Shown here: positions 1-9,366 of the stretch, one piece after another
Layout: each line of letters begins with the position of its first letter
Numbering within the stretch: the stretch's first letter is position 1
Source of the DNA: Antarctobacter heliothermus
Lineage (GTDB): Bacteria > Pseudomonadota > Alphaproteobacteria > Rhodobacterales > Rhodobacteraceae
Length of the DNA stretch: 64,000 nucleotides
Reading direction: 5' to 3'
Assembly (NCBI RefSeq): GCF_900188425.1
Contig: NZ_FZON01000005.1
Coordinates: 1-64,000 of the forward strand
Notes under the pieces: generated by a model
The model's database searches: none
What the model saw: the letters and a program-made list of their open reading frames with translations, nothing else
Told to the model about the DNA's origin: nothing
Program-made: the position numbers and the translations under genes

Positions 1-252
1 GTGATCGCCCTTCCTGCCACACGCAAGGTCAAGAAACCCGACCGCGCCCCGAAATCACACCGCACACGGACCGCCGGTGAATATTGCGGGATGAAGGTGC
101 TGGCGACATCGGGCATCCTGCCCGCCGCCGTGATCGCCATCGTGCTCAACCTGGTGCTGCCCGAAGAGCTGACCGACGAGTCCACCGAAGAGGTCTCTGG
201 CGGCATGTCCGGCCACGCCAAGGGATCGCTGGTCAAGGACAATCACGTCTGA
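1..252 (+). pseudogene. C-terminal remnant of an NCS2-type purine permease
   Basis: The last ~55 residues (from about base 91) read like the final membrane helix and acidic tail of a uracil/xanthine permease: a hydrophobic ILPAAVIAIVLNLVLPEEL stretch and then a charged tail ending at a TGA. The ~30 codons before it are basic and polar (many K, R and P) and do not resemble a permease. Neither other forward frame restores permease-like sequence. The gene is therefore either cut by the window start with an unusual loop, or a truncated or rearranged remnant. A full NCS2-family permease lies nearby on the other strand, so purine transport fits the context. A strong terminator hairpin follows. Confidence 0.45.
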
Positions 253-278
253 GGGTGACGTTTGAGGGCAATGTAGAA

Positions 279-309
279 AGCGGCGTGCCGGGCACGCCGC
301 TTTTGTTTT
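279..309 (+). terminator. Rho-independent terminator after the permease remnant
   Basis: An 11-bp perfect inverted repeat (AGCGGCGTGCC / GGCACGCCGCT, 279-289 and 291-301) is followed by TTTTGTTTT. It lies 27 bases after the permease stop and just beyond the 3' end of guaD on the opposite strand, so it separates convergent transcripts. Only the + strand side has a clear T-run. Confidence 0.75.
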
Positions 310-318
310 GGCGCGGGC

Positions 319-1656
319 TCAGGCACCGACCAGAGCACGCGCCGCGACAGTGCCGTTCTTGGCCGCCTGACCGGCCAGATAAACCTCTGCCACCGCGCGA
401 TCATCCCCCAGCATCTGCAGGATGAACAGCTCTTCGGACAGGGTTGCGGCCCGGTCCATCCTGAGCGCCGCTGCGGGCGTCGCGCCAGCATCCAGCACGA
501 CAATGTCCGCCTCTGTCCCCGGTGCCAATGTGCCGATGCGATCCTCCAGCCCCAGCGCCAGCGCATTGCCGCGTGTGATCCAGTGAAACGCCCGCAAGGG
601 GTGCAGTTTCTGCCCCCGGAGTTGCAGCACCTTGTAGCCTTCATTCAGGGTCTGAAGCATGGAATAGCTGGTGCCCGCGCCCACGTCCGTCGCAATGGCA
701 TTGCAGATGCCGCGCCCGCGCAGGCCCGCATCATCGAACAGGCCGCTGCCCAGAAACAGGTTGGAGGTCGGGCAGAACACGGGCTTGGCGCCGGTGCCGG
801 ACAGCACGTCGATCTCACGCGGGGTCAGGTGGATGGAGTGGCCCAGAAGAGTGCGCGGCGTCAGCAGGCCATGCGCCTCGTAGACCCCCAGATAGTCCGG
901 CGCATCGGGGTAAAGTTGCGCGGTATAGGCAATTTCATCGGCATTTTCGCTGAGATGGGTCTGGACGTGACAGTCCGGGTGTTCGGCCACCAGGGCGCCC
1001 GCCATGTCCAGTTGGGCGGGCGTCGAGGTGATGGCAAAGCGGGGGGTGATGGCGTAATGCGCACGCCCCTTGCCGTGCCATTTGGCGATCAGCGCCTTGC
1101 TGTCGTCGTAGGAGGATTGCGGCGTGTCCAGCAAACCGTCCGATGCATTCCGGTCCATCATGACCTTGCCGCCGATCATGCGCATGTTGCGCCGCGCGGC
1201 CTCTGTGAAAAACGCATCGACCGAGGTGGCGTGGACCGAACAGAAGGCCACTGCCGAGGTGGTGCCATGCCCGATCAGCAGGTCGAACAGGCTGGAGGCG
1301 ATGTCTGCCGCGTGCGCCGGATCTGAAAACCGCGTCTCTTCGGGAAAGGTATAGGTGTTGAGCCAGTCCAGCAGCTGCGCTCCCCATGAGGCGATCACCT
1401 GTGCCTGTGGGAAATGGATGTGGGTGTCGATGAAACCGGGCATCAACAGGTGCGGCCTGTGGTCGATCACCGGCACGTCATGTGCCTGCGCCTGAACGCT
1501 GGCATAGGGGCCTGTGGCCTCGATCAGGCCGTCCCGGATCAGGATCGCGCCGTCCTCATGATAGGTAAAGGCATCGGTGTCGCGGTCGTCCTGCGGCTCT
1601 GCCTTGAAATCAAGGATGCGCCCGCGCAGCAGCACCCGGTTGGGGGTCTGGGTCAT
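319..1656 (-). CDS. guaD: Guanine deaminase
   Basis: This 445-residue amidohydrolase converts guanine to xanthine and ammonia, supplying xanthine dehydrogenase encoded upstream in the same operon. The metal-binding motif PGFIDTHIHFPQ is at residues 73-84 (ligands H79 and H81). Further metal and substrate residues sit in THLSENADE, in LGHSIHLT and in the ATDVGAGTSYSM aspartate loop. Length and motifs are typical of GuaD (cytosolic, zinc). It lies 75 bases after the permease gene and is the last gene of the xdhABC-permease-guaD run. Start at ATG 1656, which gives the expected N-terminus. Confidence 0.93.
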   Translation of the reverse strand: MTQTPNRVLLRGRILDFKAEPQDDRDTDAFTYHEDGAILIRDGLIEATGPYASVQAQAHDVPVIDHRPHLLMPGFIDTHIHFPQAQVIASWGAQLLDWLNTYTFPEETRFSDPAHAADIASSLFDLLIGHGTTSAVAFCSVHATSVDAFFTEAARRNMRMIGGKVMMDRNASDGLLDTPQSSYDDSKALIAKWHGKGRAHYAITPRFAITSTPAQLDMAGALVAEHPDCHVQTHLSENADEIAYTAQLYPDAPDYLGVYEAHGLLTPRTLLGHSIHLTPREIDVLSGTGAKPVFCPTSNLFLGSGLFDDAGLRGRGICNAIATDVGAGTSYSMLQTLNEGYKVLQLRGQKLHPLRAFHWITRGNALALGLEDRIGTLAPGTEADIVVLDAGATPAAALRMDRAATLSEELFILQMLGDDRAVAEVYLAGQAAKNGTVAARALVGA

Positions 1657-1731
1657 TTGGCATGTCCGTTTTTGGGGGGAAGGGCAGGGGAGGGCGGGCC
1701 GTGTCCGGCCCGCCCGGTTGGTCTGGGTCCG

Positions 1732-3303
1732 CTATTCTGCCGGGGTCGTGGCCTCATCCAGCGCGGGCTGGGGGGTGCCGTCGCGGTGGAACAGCGGGTA
1801 GACATAGAGGAAGGTCGCCGCGATCAGGTAGCCTGCGGACACGCCGCCCAAGGATGGCCAATGCAGGCTGGCACCGTGGATGATGCCGACAGAGGACATC
1901 GCCGCCGCCGCGAGGGCAAAGCCGCCCGCATTGCGGAACCGTCCGTCGATCACCGAGGCCACGATCGCACCCCAGATCAACCCGGTCAGGATCGCGCCCT
2001 GGCTGAGCGCAAGGTGGCCCTCGAAATGCGCGCCCTGTTGTAGCAGCGCGGCGGTCAGTGCCGGGTCGCCCAGTTGCGGCAGACCCTCGACGCCGCTGGC
2101 CCCCAGCGCGCCCATGAGCGAGCCCCATTTGACCATGAGAAAGGCCGAGACATGCGGCATCATCGCGATGGTCACGGCGGCCATGTGATCGGGCTTCACC
2201 GAATGGGCGGTGTTGGTCACAAGGCTGAGCGCGACAAAGACCAGCACGGGCGCGGCAGCGGCCACCGGGATCAGGTTGTTGAGGAACGCCAGCAGACCAA
2301 AAAAGGCGGCCAGCGGAATGACCGCACCGACGCCGATGATATAGCCCGCGTGTGCGCCCATGCGTTTGTAGGCCGGGTGACCGATATAGGCGGTGGTTGG
2401 AAAGGGAGAGCCAAAGACCGCGCCGATCATGGTGCCGACGCCGTCGGTGATCTGGCAGGTGGCGACCGGATAGTGATCGCCTGCCGCCTCGGCGCTTTCG
2501 ACGTTGTTCATGGTTTCGATGAAATTGTAGATCTGCACCGGCACCAGCACCAGGAACAGCTCGGGGTTGGCAAACAGATGCTGGATGCCCGCGATCAGGT
2601 CGCCGACGTAGGGCAGCGGCGGGTAAAAGCCGACGCCCTCGGCGCTGATGGTGGCCTCACCCATGGCAAAGGCCACAACCGTGCCCACAATCAGCGCCAG
2701 CAGACCGGCGGGAATGTTCCACGGCAGGCGAAAGCGCCCGACAAGGCCCCAGAGAATGATGATCATGGAGGCAAAGCCGACAAACGGGTTCTCAAACACG
2801 ATGGCCAGCGGCACGGTGCCGATGAACACCAACGCGATGCCGCACAGCGTGCCCAGCATGCCCGCGCGCGGTGTCACCCGTTTCAACCAAGGGCCGACGA
2901 TGGCGCCCATCGCCGCCACGATGCCGCCCATGAAGCCCGCACCGATGCCCACTTGCCAGGCCAGAACGGGGTCATTTGTGCTCCAGTAGATGGGGCCGAT
3001 CACGCCAAAGAGATAGACAAACATCACCGGGGTCGAGATGCCGTAAGGCAGGGCGGTCACGTCGCGGCCATGCTGTGCGGCGGCGCGTTTGGCAAGCCAG
3101 ACATAGACCGCGATCCCGGCAAGGATGGCAACCGCCGCGCCCGGCACGATGCGGCCAAAGACAATCTCTGCCGGCATCTGAAAGACGAACTGGCAGATGC
3201 CCGCCAGCACCATCAGGTTGATCAGGTTGTCGGTGAACAGCGCCCAGAACGCGCTGAAGTCGCTGCGGTGAAACAGCCTGTAGGTGTAACTCCCATCCCT
3301 CAT
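1732..3303 (-). CDS. NCS2-family purine/xanthine permease
   Basis: A 523-residue polytopic inner-membrane protein of the nucleobase:cation symporter-2/AzgA-like superfamily. There are many hydrophobic helices, an early segment FTDNLINLMVLAGICQF and an ALPYGISTPVMF segment typical of the substrate region. The start is placed at ATG 3303 because AGGAGG lies 5 bases upstream; an in-frame start at 3330 would translate through that ribosome binding site. It lies between xdhC and guaD, so its substrate is probably xanthine, hypoxanthine, guanine or urate. Substrate choice is inference from context. Confidence 0.82.
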   Translation of the reverse strand: MRDGSYTYRLFHRSDFSAFWALFTDNLINLMVLAGICQFVFQMPAEIVFGRIVPGAAVAILAGIAVYVWLAKRAAAQHGRDVTALPYGISTPVMFVYLFGVIGPIYWSTNDPVLAWQVGIGAGFMGGIVAAMGAIVGPWLKRVTPRAGMLGTLCGIALVFIGTVPLAIVFENPFVGFASMIIILWGLVGRFRLPWNIPAGLLALIVGTVVAFAMGEATISAEGVGFYPPLPYVGDLIAGIQHLFANPELFLVLVPVQIYNFIETMNNVESAEAAGDHYPVATCQITDGVGTMIGAVFGSPFPTTAYIGHPAYKRMGAHAGYIIGVGAVIPLAAFFGLLAFLNNLIPVAAAAPVLVFVALSLVTNTAHSVKPDHMAAVTIAMMPHVSAFLMVKWGSLMGALGASGVEGLPQLGDPALTAALLQQGAHFEGHLALSQGAILTGLIWGAIVASVIDGRFRNAGGFALAAAAMSSVGIIHGASLHWPSLGGVSAGYLIAATFLYVYPLFHRDGTPQPALDEATTPAE

Positions 3304-3370
3304 CGGGACCTCCTCTTTGTGATCCGGCACCGGGCGCGTCCCTCCTCAGGGCGTCCGGCGTCGGCGCTGT

Positions 3371-4219
3371 TCACTGCGCCGCGAAATGCGGTGCGGTGCC
3401 CCGTTCGGGGTGGGTTTCGGCAGGTTCACAGGTCAGCGCCGCGATCACGTCGGCCACCACAAAGGCGGCGATCACGGCTGGCCGCTTGTCGCGGCTACCG
3501 GCTGCCCCGATGGGGCAGATCAGGGGCGCGATGGACAGGCCATCGCAGTGTGTGTGGCACCAGTTGCGGAATTTCACCCGCTTGGTGGCCGATCCGATCA
3601 GCCCGACATAGGCGGCGTCGCACCGTTCCAGCGCGGCGGAGGCCAGCAGAAAGTCCAGCCCGTGATCATGGGTCAGCACGATGAAGGCGCTGCCGGCGGG
3701 GGCGGTCAGGATGTCAAATTCGGGGATCGCGCTGTGCCGGGTTTCGACGGTGGCGTCGGACTGGCTGAGTTCCTCGGCGCGTTGGTCGATCAGAATGGTG
3801 CGCACCGGCAGGTGTTGGAACTGACCTGCCAGCGCGCGCCCGACATGGCCCGCTCCAAGGATATAGACCGCCGGTTGTGCCTCTTGCGCGGTCCTGTCGG
3901 CGGCGATGGCCTTTTGCCGGTCGGTGCGGCTCATCCTCGTCAGAGTGACCTCGACCCGTCCGCCGCAGCACTGGCCGATCTCGGGGCCAAGCGGCAGGTC
4001 AAGGTGGCGCGCCATGTCCCCGCAGCGCAGCATTTGCCGCGCGGCGTCGATGGCGCGGTGTTCCAGTTGACCGCCGCCGATGGTGCCAAACAGCGCCTCG
4101 GCGGTGACGAACATCTGCGCCCCCACCTCCCGCGGGGAAGAGCCGCGCACACGCGACAGGTGCAGGCACACGACCGGGCCGGGGCGGTTGAGAAAACAGG
4201 ACAGAGTTTCGCGCGCCAT
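3371..4219 (-). CDS. xdhC: XdhC, xanthine dehydrogenase maturation factor
   Basis: A 282-residue accessory protein of the XdhC/CoxI family. Family members bind molybdenum cofactor, promote its sulfuration and insert it into xanthine dehydrogenase. Visible signatures are the N-terminal VRGSSPREVGAQMFV segment, GTIGGGQLEHRAI, CCGGRVEVTL and a Rossmann-like AVYILGAGHVGRALA at about residues 117-131. The C-terminal half has TYVGLIGS-type sequence (AYVGLIGSATKR). It starts 4 bases after the xdhB stop, so it is probably translationally coupled. It is cytosolic and not part of the final enzyme. Confidence 0.92.
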   Translation of the reverse strand: MARETLSCFLNRPGPVVCLHLSRVRGSSPREVGAQMFVTAEALFGTIGGGQLEHRAIDAARQMLRCGDMARHLDLPLGPEIGQCCGGRVEVTLTRMSRTDRQKAIAADRTAQEAQPAVYILGAGHVGRALAGQFQHLPVRTILIDQRAEELSQSDATVETRHSAIPEFDILTAPAGSAFIVLTHDHGLDFLLASAALERCDAAYVGLIGSATKRVKFRNWCHTHCDGLSIAPLICPIGAAGSRDKRPAVIAAFVVADVIAALTCEPAETHPERGTAPHFAAQ

Positions 4220-4223
4220 TGGT

Positions 4224-6536
4224 TCACCCCGCCTTCAGCCGTTCGACAGCTATCAGAACCCTTTCGGGCGTGGCGGGCGCGTCCAGACGCGGGCAGACGC
4301 GATAGTCGGCCACGCTGGCCACCGCCATCGACAACGCCTCGAACACCGAAATGCCCAGCATGAACGGCGGTTCACCCACCGCCTTCGACCGTTTGATTGT
4401 GCGCTCACGGTTTTCCGACCACTCCGCCAGGGCGACGTTGAAGATGCGGGGACGGTCGCTGGCCAGTGGGATCTTGTAAGTTGACGGCGCGTGCGTCCGC
4501 AGGCGGCCCTGATCGTCCCACCAAAGCTCCTCAGTCGTGAGCCAGCCCATGCCTTGCAGGAACGCGCCCTCGACCTGACCACGGTCCAGCACCGGGTTCA
4601 GCGAGCGGCCCACGTCATGCAGGATGTCGGTCCGGTCGACACGGTATTCGCCGGTCAGCGTGTCAATCGTGACCTCTGAACAGGCGGCGCCATAGGCGTA
4701 GTAGAAGAACGGCCGCCCCTTGCCCGCCGCGCGGTCCCAGTGAATGTCCGGGGTCTTGTAGAAGCCCGCCGCCGACAGATGCACCCGCGCCATATAGGCC
4801 CGGCGGATGAGGGTATCGAACGGCACCACTTCTGCACCGATCTGCACCGCGTTGGGCAGGAACCGCACCTCATCCGCCGCCACGCCCCATGTTTCGGCGG
4901 CAAAGGAAACCAGCCGCGCCTTGATCTGGTCGGCGGCATCCAGCGCCGCCATGCCGTTCAGGTCCGATCCGCTGGAGGCGGCGGTGGCAGAGGTGTTGGG
5001 GACCTTCTCAGTGGTGGTCTTGGTGATCTTGATGCGGTCGAAATCCACCTGGAAGGCATCCGCCAGAACCTGCGCGATCTTGGTGTTCAGCCCCTGACCC
5101 ATCTCTGTGCCGCCGTGGTTCAGGTGGATGGAGCCGTCGTTGTAGACATGCACCAAGGCCCCGGCCTGATTGTAGTGGGTGGCGGTGAAGGAGATGCCGA
5201 ACTTGACCGGCGTCAACGCAATACCGCGCCGCAGGATGCCGCCCTGCGCGTTGTGTTGCAGGATCTCGGCGCGGCGGGCCTGATACCGGGCGCTGTCTGC
5301 CAGTTCATCGACCACCCGTCCGATGATATTGTCCGTGACCTGCTGGTGATAAGGCGTCAGGTCGCGGCCCTCTGTCCCGTAGAAATTGGTTCTGCGCACC
5401 TCCAGCGGGTCTTTGCCAAGGGCGTAGGCGACCTCCTCGATCATCCGTTCGGCGGCGATGACCCCTTGCGGGCCGCCAAAGCCGCGAAAGGCGGTGTTCG
5501 ACACGGTGTTGGTCTTTTGCGGGCGTGAGGTCAGCCGGACATGCGGGTAGAAATAGGCGTTGTCGGCGTGGAACAGCGCGCGGTCCGTCACCGGCCCCGA
5601 CAGGTCCGAGGAATAGCCGCAGCGCGCGGCGAAATGGCCGTCGACGGCGTGGATGCGGCCATCGTCGTCAAAGGCCACATCGTAGTCGATCACAAAATCA
5701 TGCCGCTTGCCGGTGGCGGTCATGTCCTGATCGCGGTCGGGGCGGATCTTGACCGGGCGGTGCAGCCGCTTGGCGGCGATGGCGGCCACGGCGGCGAACA
5801 GGTTCATCTGGCTCTCCTTGCCGCCAAACCCGCCGCCCATGCGGCGCACGTTCACCGTGACCGCGTTCAGCGGCACACCCAGCGCATGGGCGACCATGTG
5901 CTGTGCCTCGCTGGGGTGCTGGGTCGAGCAGTGGACAATCACGTCGTCGTCCTCACCCGGAATGGCAAAGGCGATATGACCCTCTAGGTACATGTGATCC
6001 TGCCCGCCCACAGTCATGCGCGCCTTGATCCGGTGCGGGGCGGTGGCCTGTCCCGCCGCCACGTCGCCGCGTTCCAGTTTCAGCGGGTCGGTGACCTGCG
6101 GCAGGCCCGCCGCCTGCGCGCTCAGCGCATCGGTGGCGTGGGGCAGGATGTCATAGCTGACATCGGCCAGTTCGGCGGCGCGGCGCGCGGCATCGCGGCT
6201 GTGGGCGATGACGGCAAAGATCGGCTGGCCGTGGTATTCGACGGTGTCGGGAAAGATCGGCTCATCATTGCGGCCCGTGGGGCTGAGGTCATTGACGCCG
6301 GGTACATCGCGCGCGGTCAGCACGTCCACAACGCCGGAGGCCTGCCGCACGCGGTCAAGGTTCATCGTGCGAATGGTGCCGTGGGTGACGGTGGCAACGC
6401 CCAGATAGGCATGCAGCGTGCCTGCGGGTTCTGCGATGTCGTCGGTGTAATCTGCGCGTCCGGTGACATGTTTGATGGCGCTGTCGTGGATCCGGTCGTG
6501 ATGTACCGCGCCGGTGAGGGGGGAGAGGTCTTTCAT
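4224..6536 (-). CDS. xdhB: Xanthine dehydrogenase, molybdopterin-binding subunit
   Basis: A 770-residue large subunit that oxidises hypoxanthine and xanthine to urate at a Mo-cofactor. Characteristic sequences are GGGFGGKESQ (about residue 236), AFRGFGGPQG, the GTEMGQGLNTKIAQV cofactor loop and DVGRSLNPVLDRGQVEGAF near the C-terminus. Length matches bacterial XdhB. It follows xdhA by 12 bases and precedes xdhC by 4, a standard xdhABC operon. It should form an (AB)2 heterotetramer with XdhA in the cytosol. Confidence 0.95.
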   Translation of the reverse strand: MKDLSPLTGAVHHDRIHDSAIKHVTGRADYTDDIAEPAGTLHAYLGVATVTHGTIRTMNLDRVRQASGVVDVLTARDVPGVNDLSPTGRNDEPIFPDTVEYHGQPIFAVIAHSRDAARRAAELADVSYDILPHATDALSAQAAGLPQVTDPLKLERGDVAAGQATAPHRIKARMTVGGQDHMYLEGHIAFAIPGEDDDVIVHCSTQHPSEAQHMVAHALGVPLNAVTVNVRRMGGGFGGKESQMNLFAAVAAIAAKRLHRPVKIRPDRDQDMTATGKRHDFVIDYDVAFDDDGRIHAVDGHFAARCGYSSDLSGPVTDRALFHADNAYFYPHVRLTSRPQKTNTVSNTAFRGFGGPQGVIAAERMIEEVAYALGKDPLEVRRTNFYGTEGRDLTPYHQQVTDNIIGRVVDELADSARYQARRAEILQHNAQGGILRRGIALTPVKFGISFTATHYNQAGALVHVYNDGSIHLNHGGTEMGQGLNTKIAQVLADAFQVDFDRIKITKTTTEKVPNTSATAASSGSDLNGMAALDAADQIKARLVSFAAETWGVAADEVRFLPNAVQIGAEVVPFDTLIRRAYMARVHLSAAGFYKTPDIHWDRAAGKGRPFFYYAYGAACSEVTIDTLTGEYRVDRTDILHDVGRSLNPVLDRGQVEGAFLQGMGWLTTEELWWDDQGRLRTHAPSTYKIPLASDRPRIFNVALAEWSENRERTIKRSKAVGEPPFMLGISVFEALSMAVASVADYRVCPRLDAPATPERVLIAVERLKAG

Positions 6537-6548
6537 GGCGGGGCTCCT

Positions 6549-8006
6549 TTATGCAACGTCTAGCCGGACGGAGGTCTGACCGTCCTGTTCAAGGAAAAAC
6601 CGCCGCAGCAGGTTTCCCGCGACCAGCAGGCGATAATCGGCAGAGGCGCGCCAATCGGACAGCGGGGTGAAATCCTGGCTCAGCGCGTTGGCGGCGGCGT
6701 CAAATGCGGCCTTGGTCCAGGGCTGCCCGATCAGGGCGGCCTCGGCGGCGCGGGCGCGGCGTGGCGTGGCGGACATGCCGCCAAAGGCGACGCGCGCGTC
6801 GGTTATGATGTCCCCCGTCCGGGTGACGCTGATGCCCGCCGCGACAGAGGAAATATCCTCATCCCGGCGTTTGGAGATCTTGTAGGCGGCGTTGATCTGG
6901 CCCGGTTGTGGTCGCGGAATGCTCAGGCTTTCGACAAATTCGCCCTTGGCACGGTCTTGTTTGCCGTAGTCGATAAAGAACGCCTCTAGCGGCAGGGTGC
7001 GCTGTCCGGCGGCGTTGCGCAGGGTCAGCGTTGCGCCTAGCGCGATCAGAACGGGCGGCGTGTCCCCGATGGGAGAGCCGTTGGCGATATTGCCGCCAAT
7101 CGTGCCCATATTGCGCACCTGCCACCCGGCGATGCGCGCCCAGTAGTCGTTCAGATGGGGAAACGCCGTGGCGATGGCACTCTCGGCCTCGGAATAGGTG
7201 ACGCCCGCGCCAAGGGTCAGCGCCGTGTCGGTCAAGTCAATGCGCTTGAGCTCCTCCAGATGGCCGACAAACACTACCGGAGAGATGGGGCGCATGAGCT
7301 TGGTCACCCACAGGCCCACATCCGTGGCCCCGGCGACAATGGTCGCCTGCGGTGTCTCGGCCAGCACCTGTGCCAGGTCGTCCACGTCTGCGGGCAGGAT
7401 GGCGCGGTCGTCATCCGGTCCGGTGACGACGCGGCCCGCCGGTTGCAGGGCGGCAAGGCGCGCGGTGATCGTGTCACGCTCACGCGTCAGGTGGTCATGG
7501 ACGGGGCTGCCGTAGCTATTGACCGCCAGCGCCGCTTTTACGATCGGTTCATACCCGGTGCAGCGGCAGAGATTGCCCTGAATGGCGGTCTCTACCTCTG
7601 TGACGGTGGGCTGCGGGGTTTGCATCCAGAGCGCATAAAGCGACATCACGAAACCGGGCGTGCAAAAGCCGCATTGGCTGCCGTGATGGTCCACCATGGC
7701 CTGCTGAACCGGGTGAAGACGCCCCTCTGGCCCCGTCAGGTGTTCCACTGTGACCACATGACAGCCGTTGAGAGAGGCGAGAAACCGGATGCAGGCGTTG
7801 ACGGTCTCATAGCGCAATGCGCCGTCCTGCAGACGTCCCACCAGCACGGTGCAGGCGCCGCAGTCGCCCTCGGCGCAGCCCTCCTTGGTGCCGGTCAGGC
7901 GCTGTTCGATCCGCAGGAAGTCCAGCAACGTCCGGGTTGCGGGCGCGTCGCGGGCGATGATCTCCTGTCCGTTCAGGAGAAATCGGATGTCGGTCTGCTG
8001 GTCCAT
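6549..8006 (-). CDS. xdhA: Xanthine dehydrogenase, FeS/FAD subunit
   Basis: A 485-residue small subunit. The N-terminus carries the plant-type [2Fe-2S] cluster (GCAEGDCGACTV). It is followed by the second [2Fe-2S] domain (CGFCTPGF and NLCRCTGY), then an FAD-binding domain with VAGATDVGLWVTK and GTIGGNIANGSPIGD, and the CO-dehydrogenase flavoprotein C-terminal domain. Start at ATG 8006, preceded by GGAG; the longer frame to 8042 begins with TTG and has no ribosome site. First gene of the purine operon, diverging from the LysR gene. Confidence 0.94.
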   Translation of the reverse strand: MDQQTDIRFLLNGQEIIARDAPATRTLLDFLRIEQRLTGTKEGCAEGDCGACTVLVGRLQDGALRYETVNACIRFLASLNGCHVVTVEHLTGPEGRLHPVQQAMVDHHGSQCGFCTPGFVMSLYALWMQTPQPTVTEVETAIQGNLCRCTGYEPIVKAALAVNSYGSPVHDHLTRERDTITARLAALQPAGRVVTGPDDDRAILPADVDDLAQVLAETPQATIVAGATDVGLWVTKLMRPISPVVFVGHLEELKRIDLTDTALTLGAGVTYSEAESAIATAFPHLNDYWARIAGWQVRNMGTIGGNIANGSPIGDTPPVLIALGATLTLRNAAGQRTLPLEAFFIDYGKQDRAKGEFVESLSIPRPQPGQINAAYKISKRRDEDISSVAAGISVTRTGDIITDARVAFGGMSATPRRARAAEAALIGQPWTKAAFDAAANALSQDFTPLSDWRASADYRLLVAGNLLRRFFLEQDGQTSVRLDVA

Positions 8007-8090
8007 CGGGGCTCCGCTCTGGCTGGGGAAGGGATGAGACAACGCTACCCCCGCTCACTGAGTCGAAAAACGGTGCGTGTTGGGAAATAC

Positions 8091-8109
8091 TTTCAACGGA
8101 TCGTTGAAA
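8091..8109. promoter_or_regulatory. Palindromic operator candidate between xdhA and lysR
   Basis: TTTCAACGGATCGTTGAAA is an 8-bp perfect inverted repeat with a 3-bp spacer. It lies in the 153-base divergent intergenic region, 51 bases upstream of the regulator start and 85 bases upstream of xdhA. The position and symmetry (containing T-N11-A) are typical of a LysR binding site. Binding by the adjacent regulator is inference. Confidence 0.6.
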
Positions 8110-8159
8110 ATAGTAGACTGGCCTGACCGCCTGTTTCGGGCGTCACAGGAGGGCGGGCC

Positions 8160-9086
8160 ATGGCCTATCTTGAAAGTCTGCGGGTCTTTGTCCGGGTGGT
8201 GGAACTGGGCAGCATCACCTCTGGCGGGCGCGATCAGCGCCTGACCCCTGCCGTCGCCAGCAAGCGCATCAAGGAGTTGGAGCAGCGGTTGGGCGTTCGG
8301 CTGTTCAACCGCACCACCCGGTCGCTGACGCCGACCGAGGTGGGCAAACAGTTCTACGAAGAGGCGCGGCGCGTGCTGGAGACGGTCGATGAGGCAGAGG
8401 CCGTTGTGGCGCGGTTTTCAGAGGCACCGCGCGGCACGATCAGCCTGACCGCGCCGCTGGGCGTTGGGCGGCGCATCATCGCGCCCTTGGTGCCGGAATT
8501 TGTCGACCGGCACCCGGACATCCGCATCCGGATGCGGATGTCGGACCGCAAGGTGGATATTCTGGCAGATGGCATGGATCTGGCGCTGTTTGTCGGCACG
8601 CCGCACGATTCCAGCCTGAAACTGCGAAAGTTCGCCGATTGTGCCCGGGTACTCTGTGCCGCGCCGTCCTATCTGGAACGATACGGCGTGCCGCAATTTC
8701 CCGAGGATCTGCTGCGCGGCCACAACTGCCTGCTGCTGCGCTACCCGCGTTCACCGGAGTATTTCTGGCTGCTCGACACGCCGGACGGTCAGCGCAAGTT
8801 CGAGGTGTCGGGCAAGTATGACGCCGATGACAGCGACGTGCTGACGGGCTGGGCGCTGGCGGGGGCCGGGATCGCCAATAAGCCCCTGTTCGACGTGGCG
8901 CACCATCTGGAGTCCGGTCGGCTGGTCGAGGTGTTGCCGCAGGCACGCCCGGTGCCGTCGATCTTTGGCTGCCTCTATCCGCACCGAAAACTGCAGGACC
9001 CCAAGATCCGGCTGTTTGTGGACTTTGTCGCGGATCGCGCCGTGGCCGCCATGAAACAGGAGATGAGCTCTGCGGCCCCGGTTTGA
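8160..9086 (+). CDS. LysR-family transcriptional regulator
   Basis: A 308-residue regulator with an N-terminal winged helix-turn-helix (residues ~1-62; TPAVASKRIKELEQRLGVRLFNRTTR) and a LysR substrate-binding domain (~90-295). AGGAGGG lies 7 bases before ATG 8160. It is transcribed away from xdhA, the usual arrangement for a LysR protein that controls the neighbouring operon and itself. A purine or urate effector is plausible but unproved. The sequence belongs to the broad CrgA/AaeR-like group, so other targets remain possible. Confidence 0.88.
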   Translation: MAYLESLRVFVRVVELGSITSGGRDQRLTPAVASKRIKELEQRLGVRLFNRTTRSLTPTEVGKQFYEEARRVLETVDEAEAVVARFSEAPRGTISLTAPLGVGRRIIAPLVPEFVDRHPDIRIRMRMSDRKVDILADGMDLALFVGTPHDSSLKLRKFADCARVLCAAPSYLERYGVPQFPEDLLRGHNCLLLRYPRSPEYFWLLDTPDGQRKFEVSGKYDADDSDVLTGWALAGAGIANKPLFDVAHHLESGRLVEVLPQARPVPSIFGCLYPHRKLQDPKIRLFVDFVADRAVAAMKQEMSSAAPV

Positions 9087-9366
9087 CCGCACAGATCGAC
9101 GGGCAAGGGGCACGCCCCGCGACAAGGGCGTCCCCCGCGACCAACAGGCATTGCGTGCCAGACCATGCTTGCCAAAGACAGTATTTTTTTGACCAGACCA
9201 CGACAGGCCCTATGTTCAAACGTTCAATTCCATTAAATGCGCCAAACGTATCGGGAGCGGTCTCTGGCAGCTCTCCTCACTTAACGTGAAAAATATATGG
9301 TGGGGGCGGATGATGGCGCGCGTCGAGAGGCGTCGGGCCAGACAGGGTGTCCCAAGGAGGACTCGA

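Noticed and set aside
2074-3684. A 536-codon open frame antisense to the purine permease
   Set aside because: His/Arg/Asp-rich, no motif; the permease on the other strand is unambiguous.
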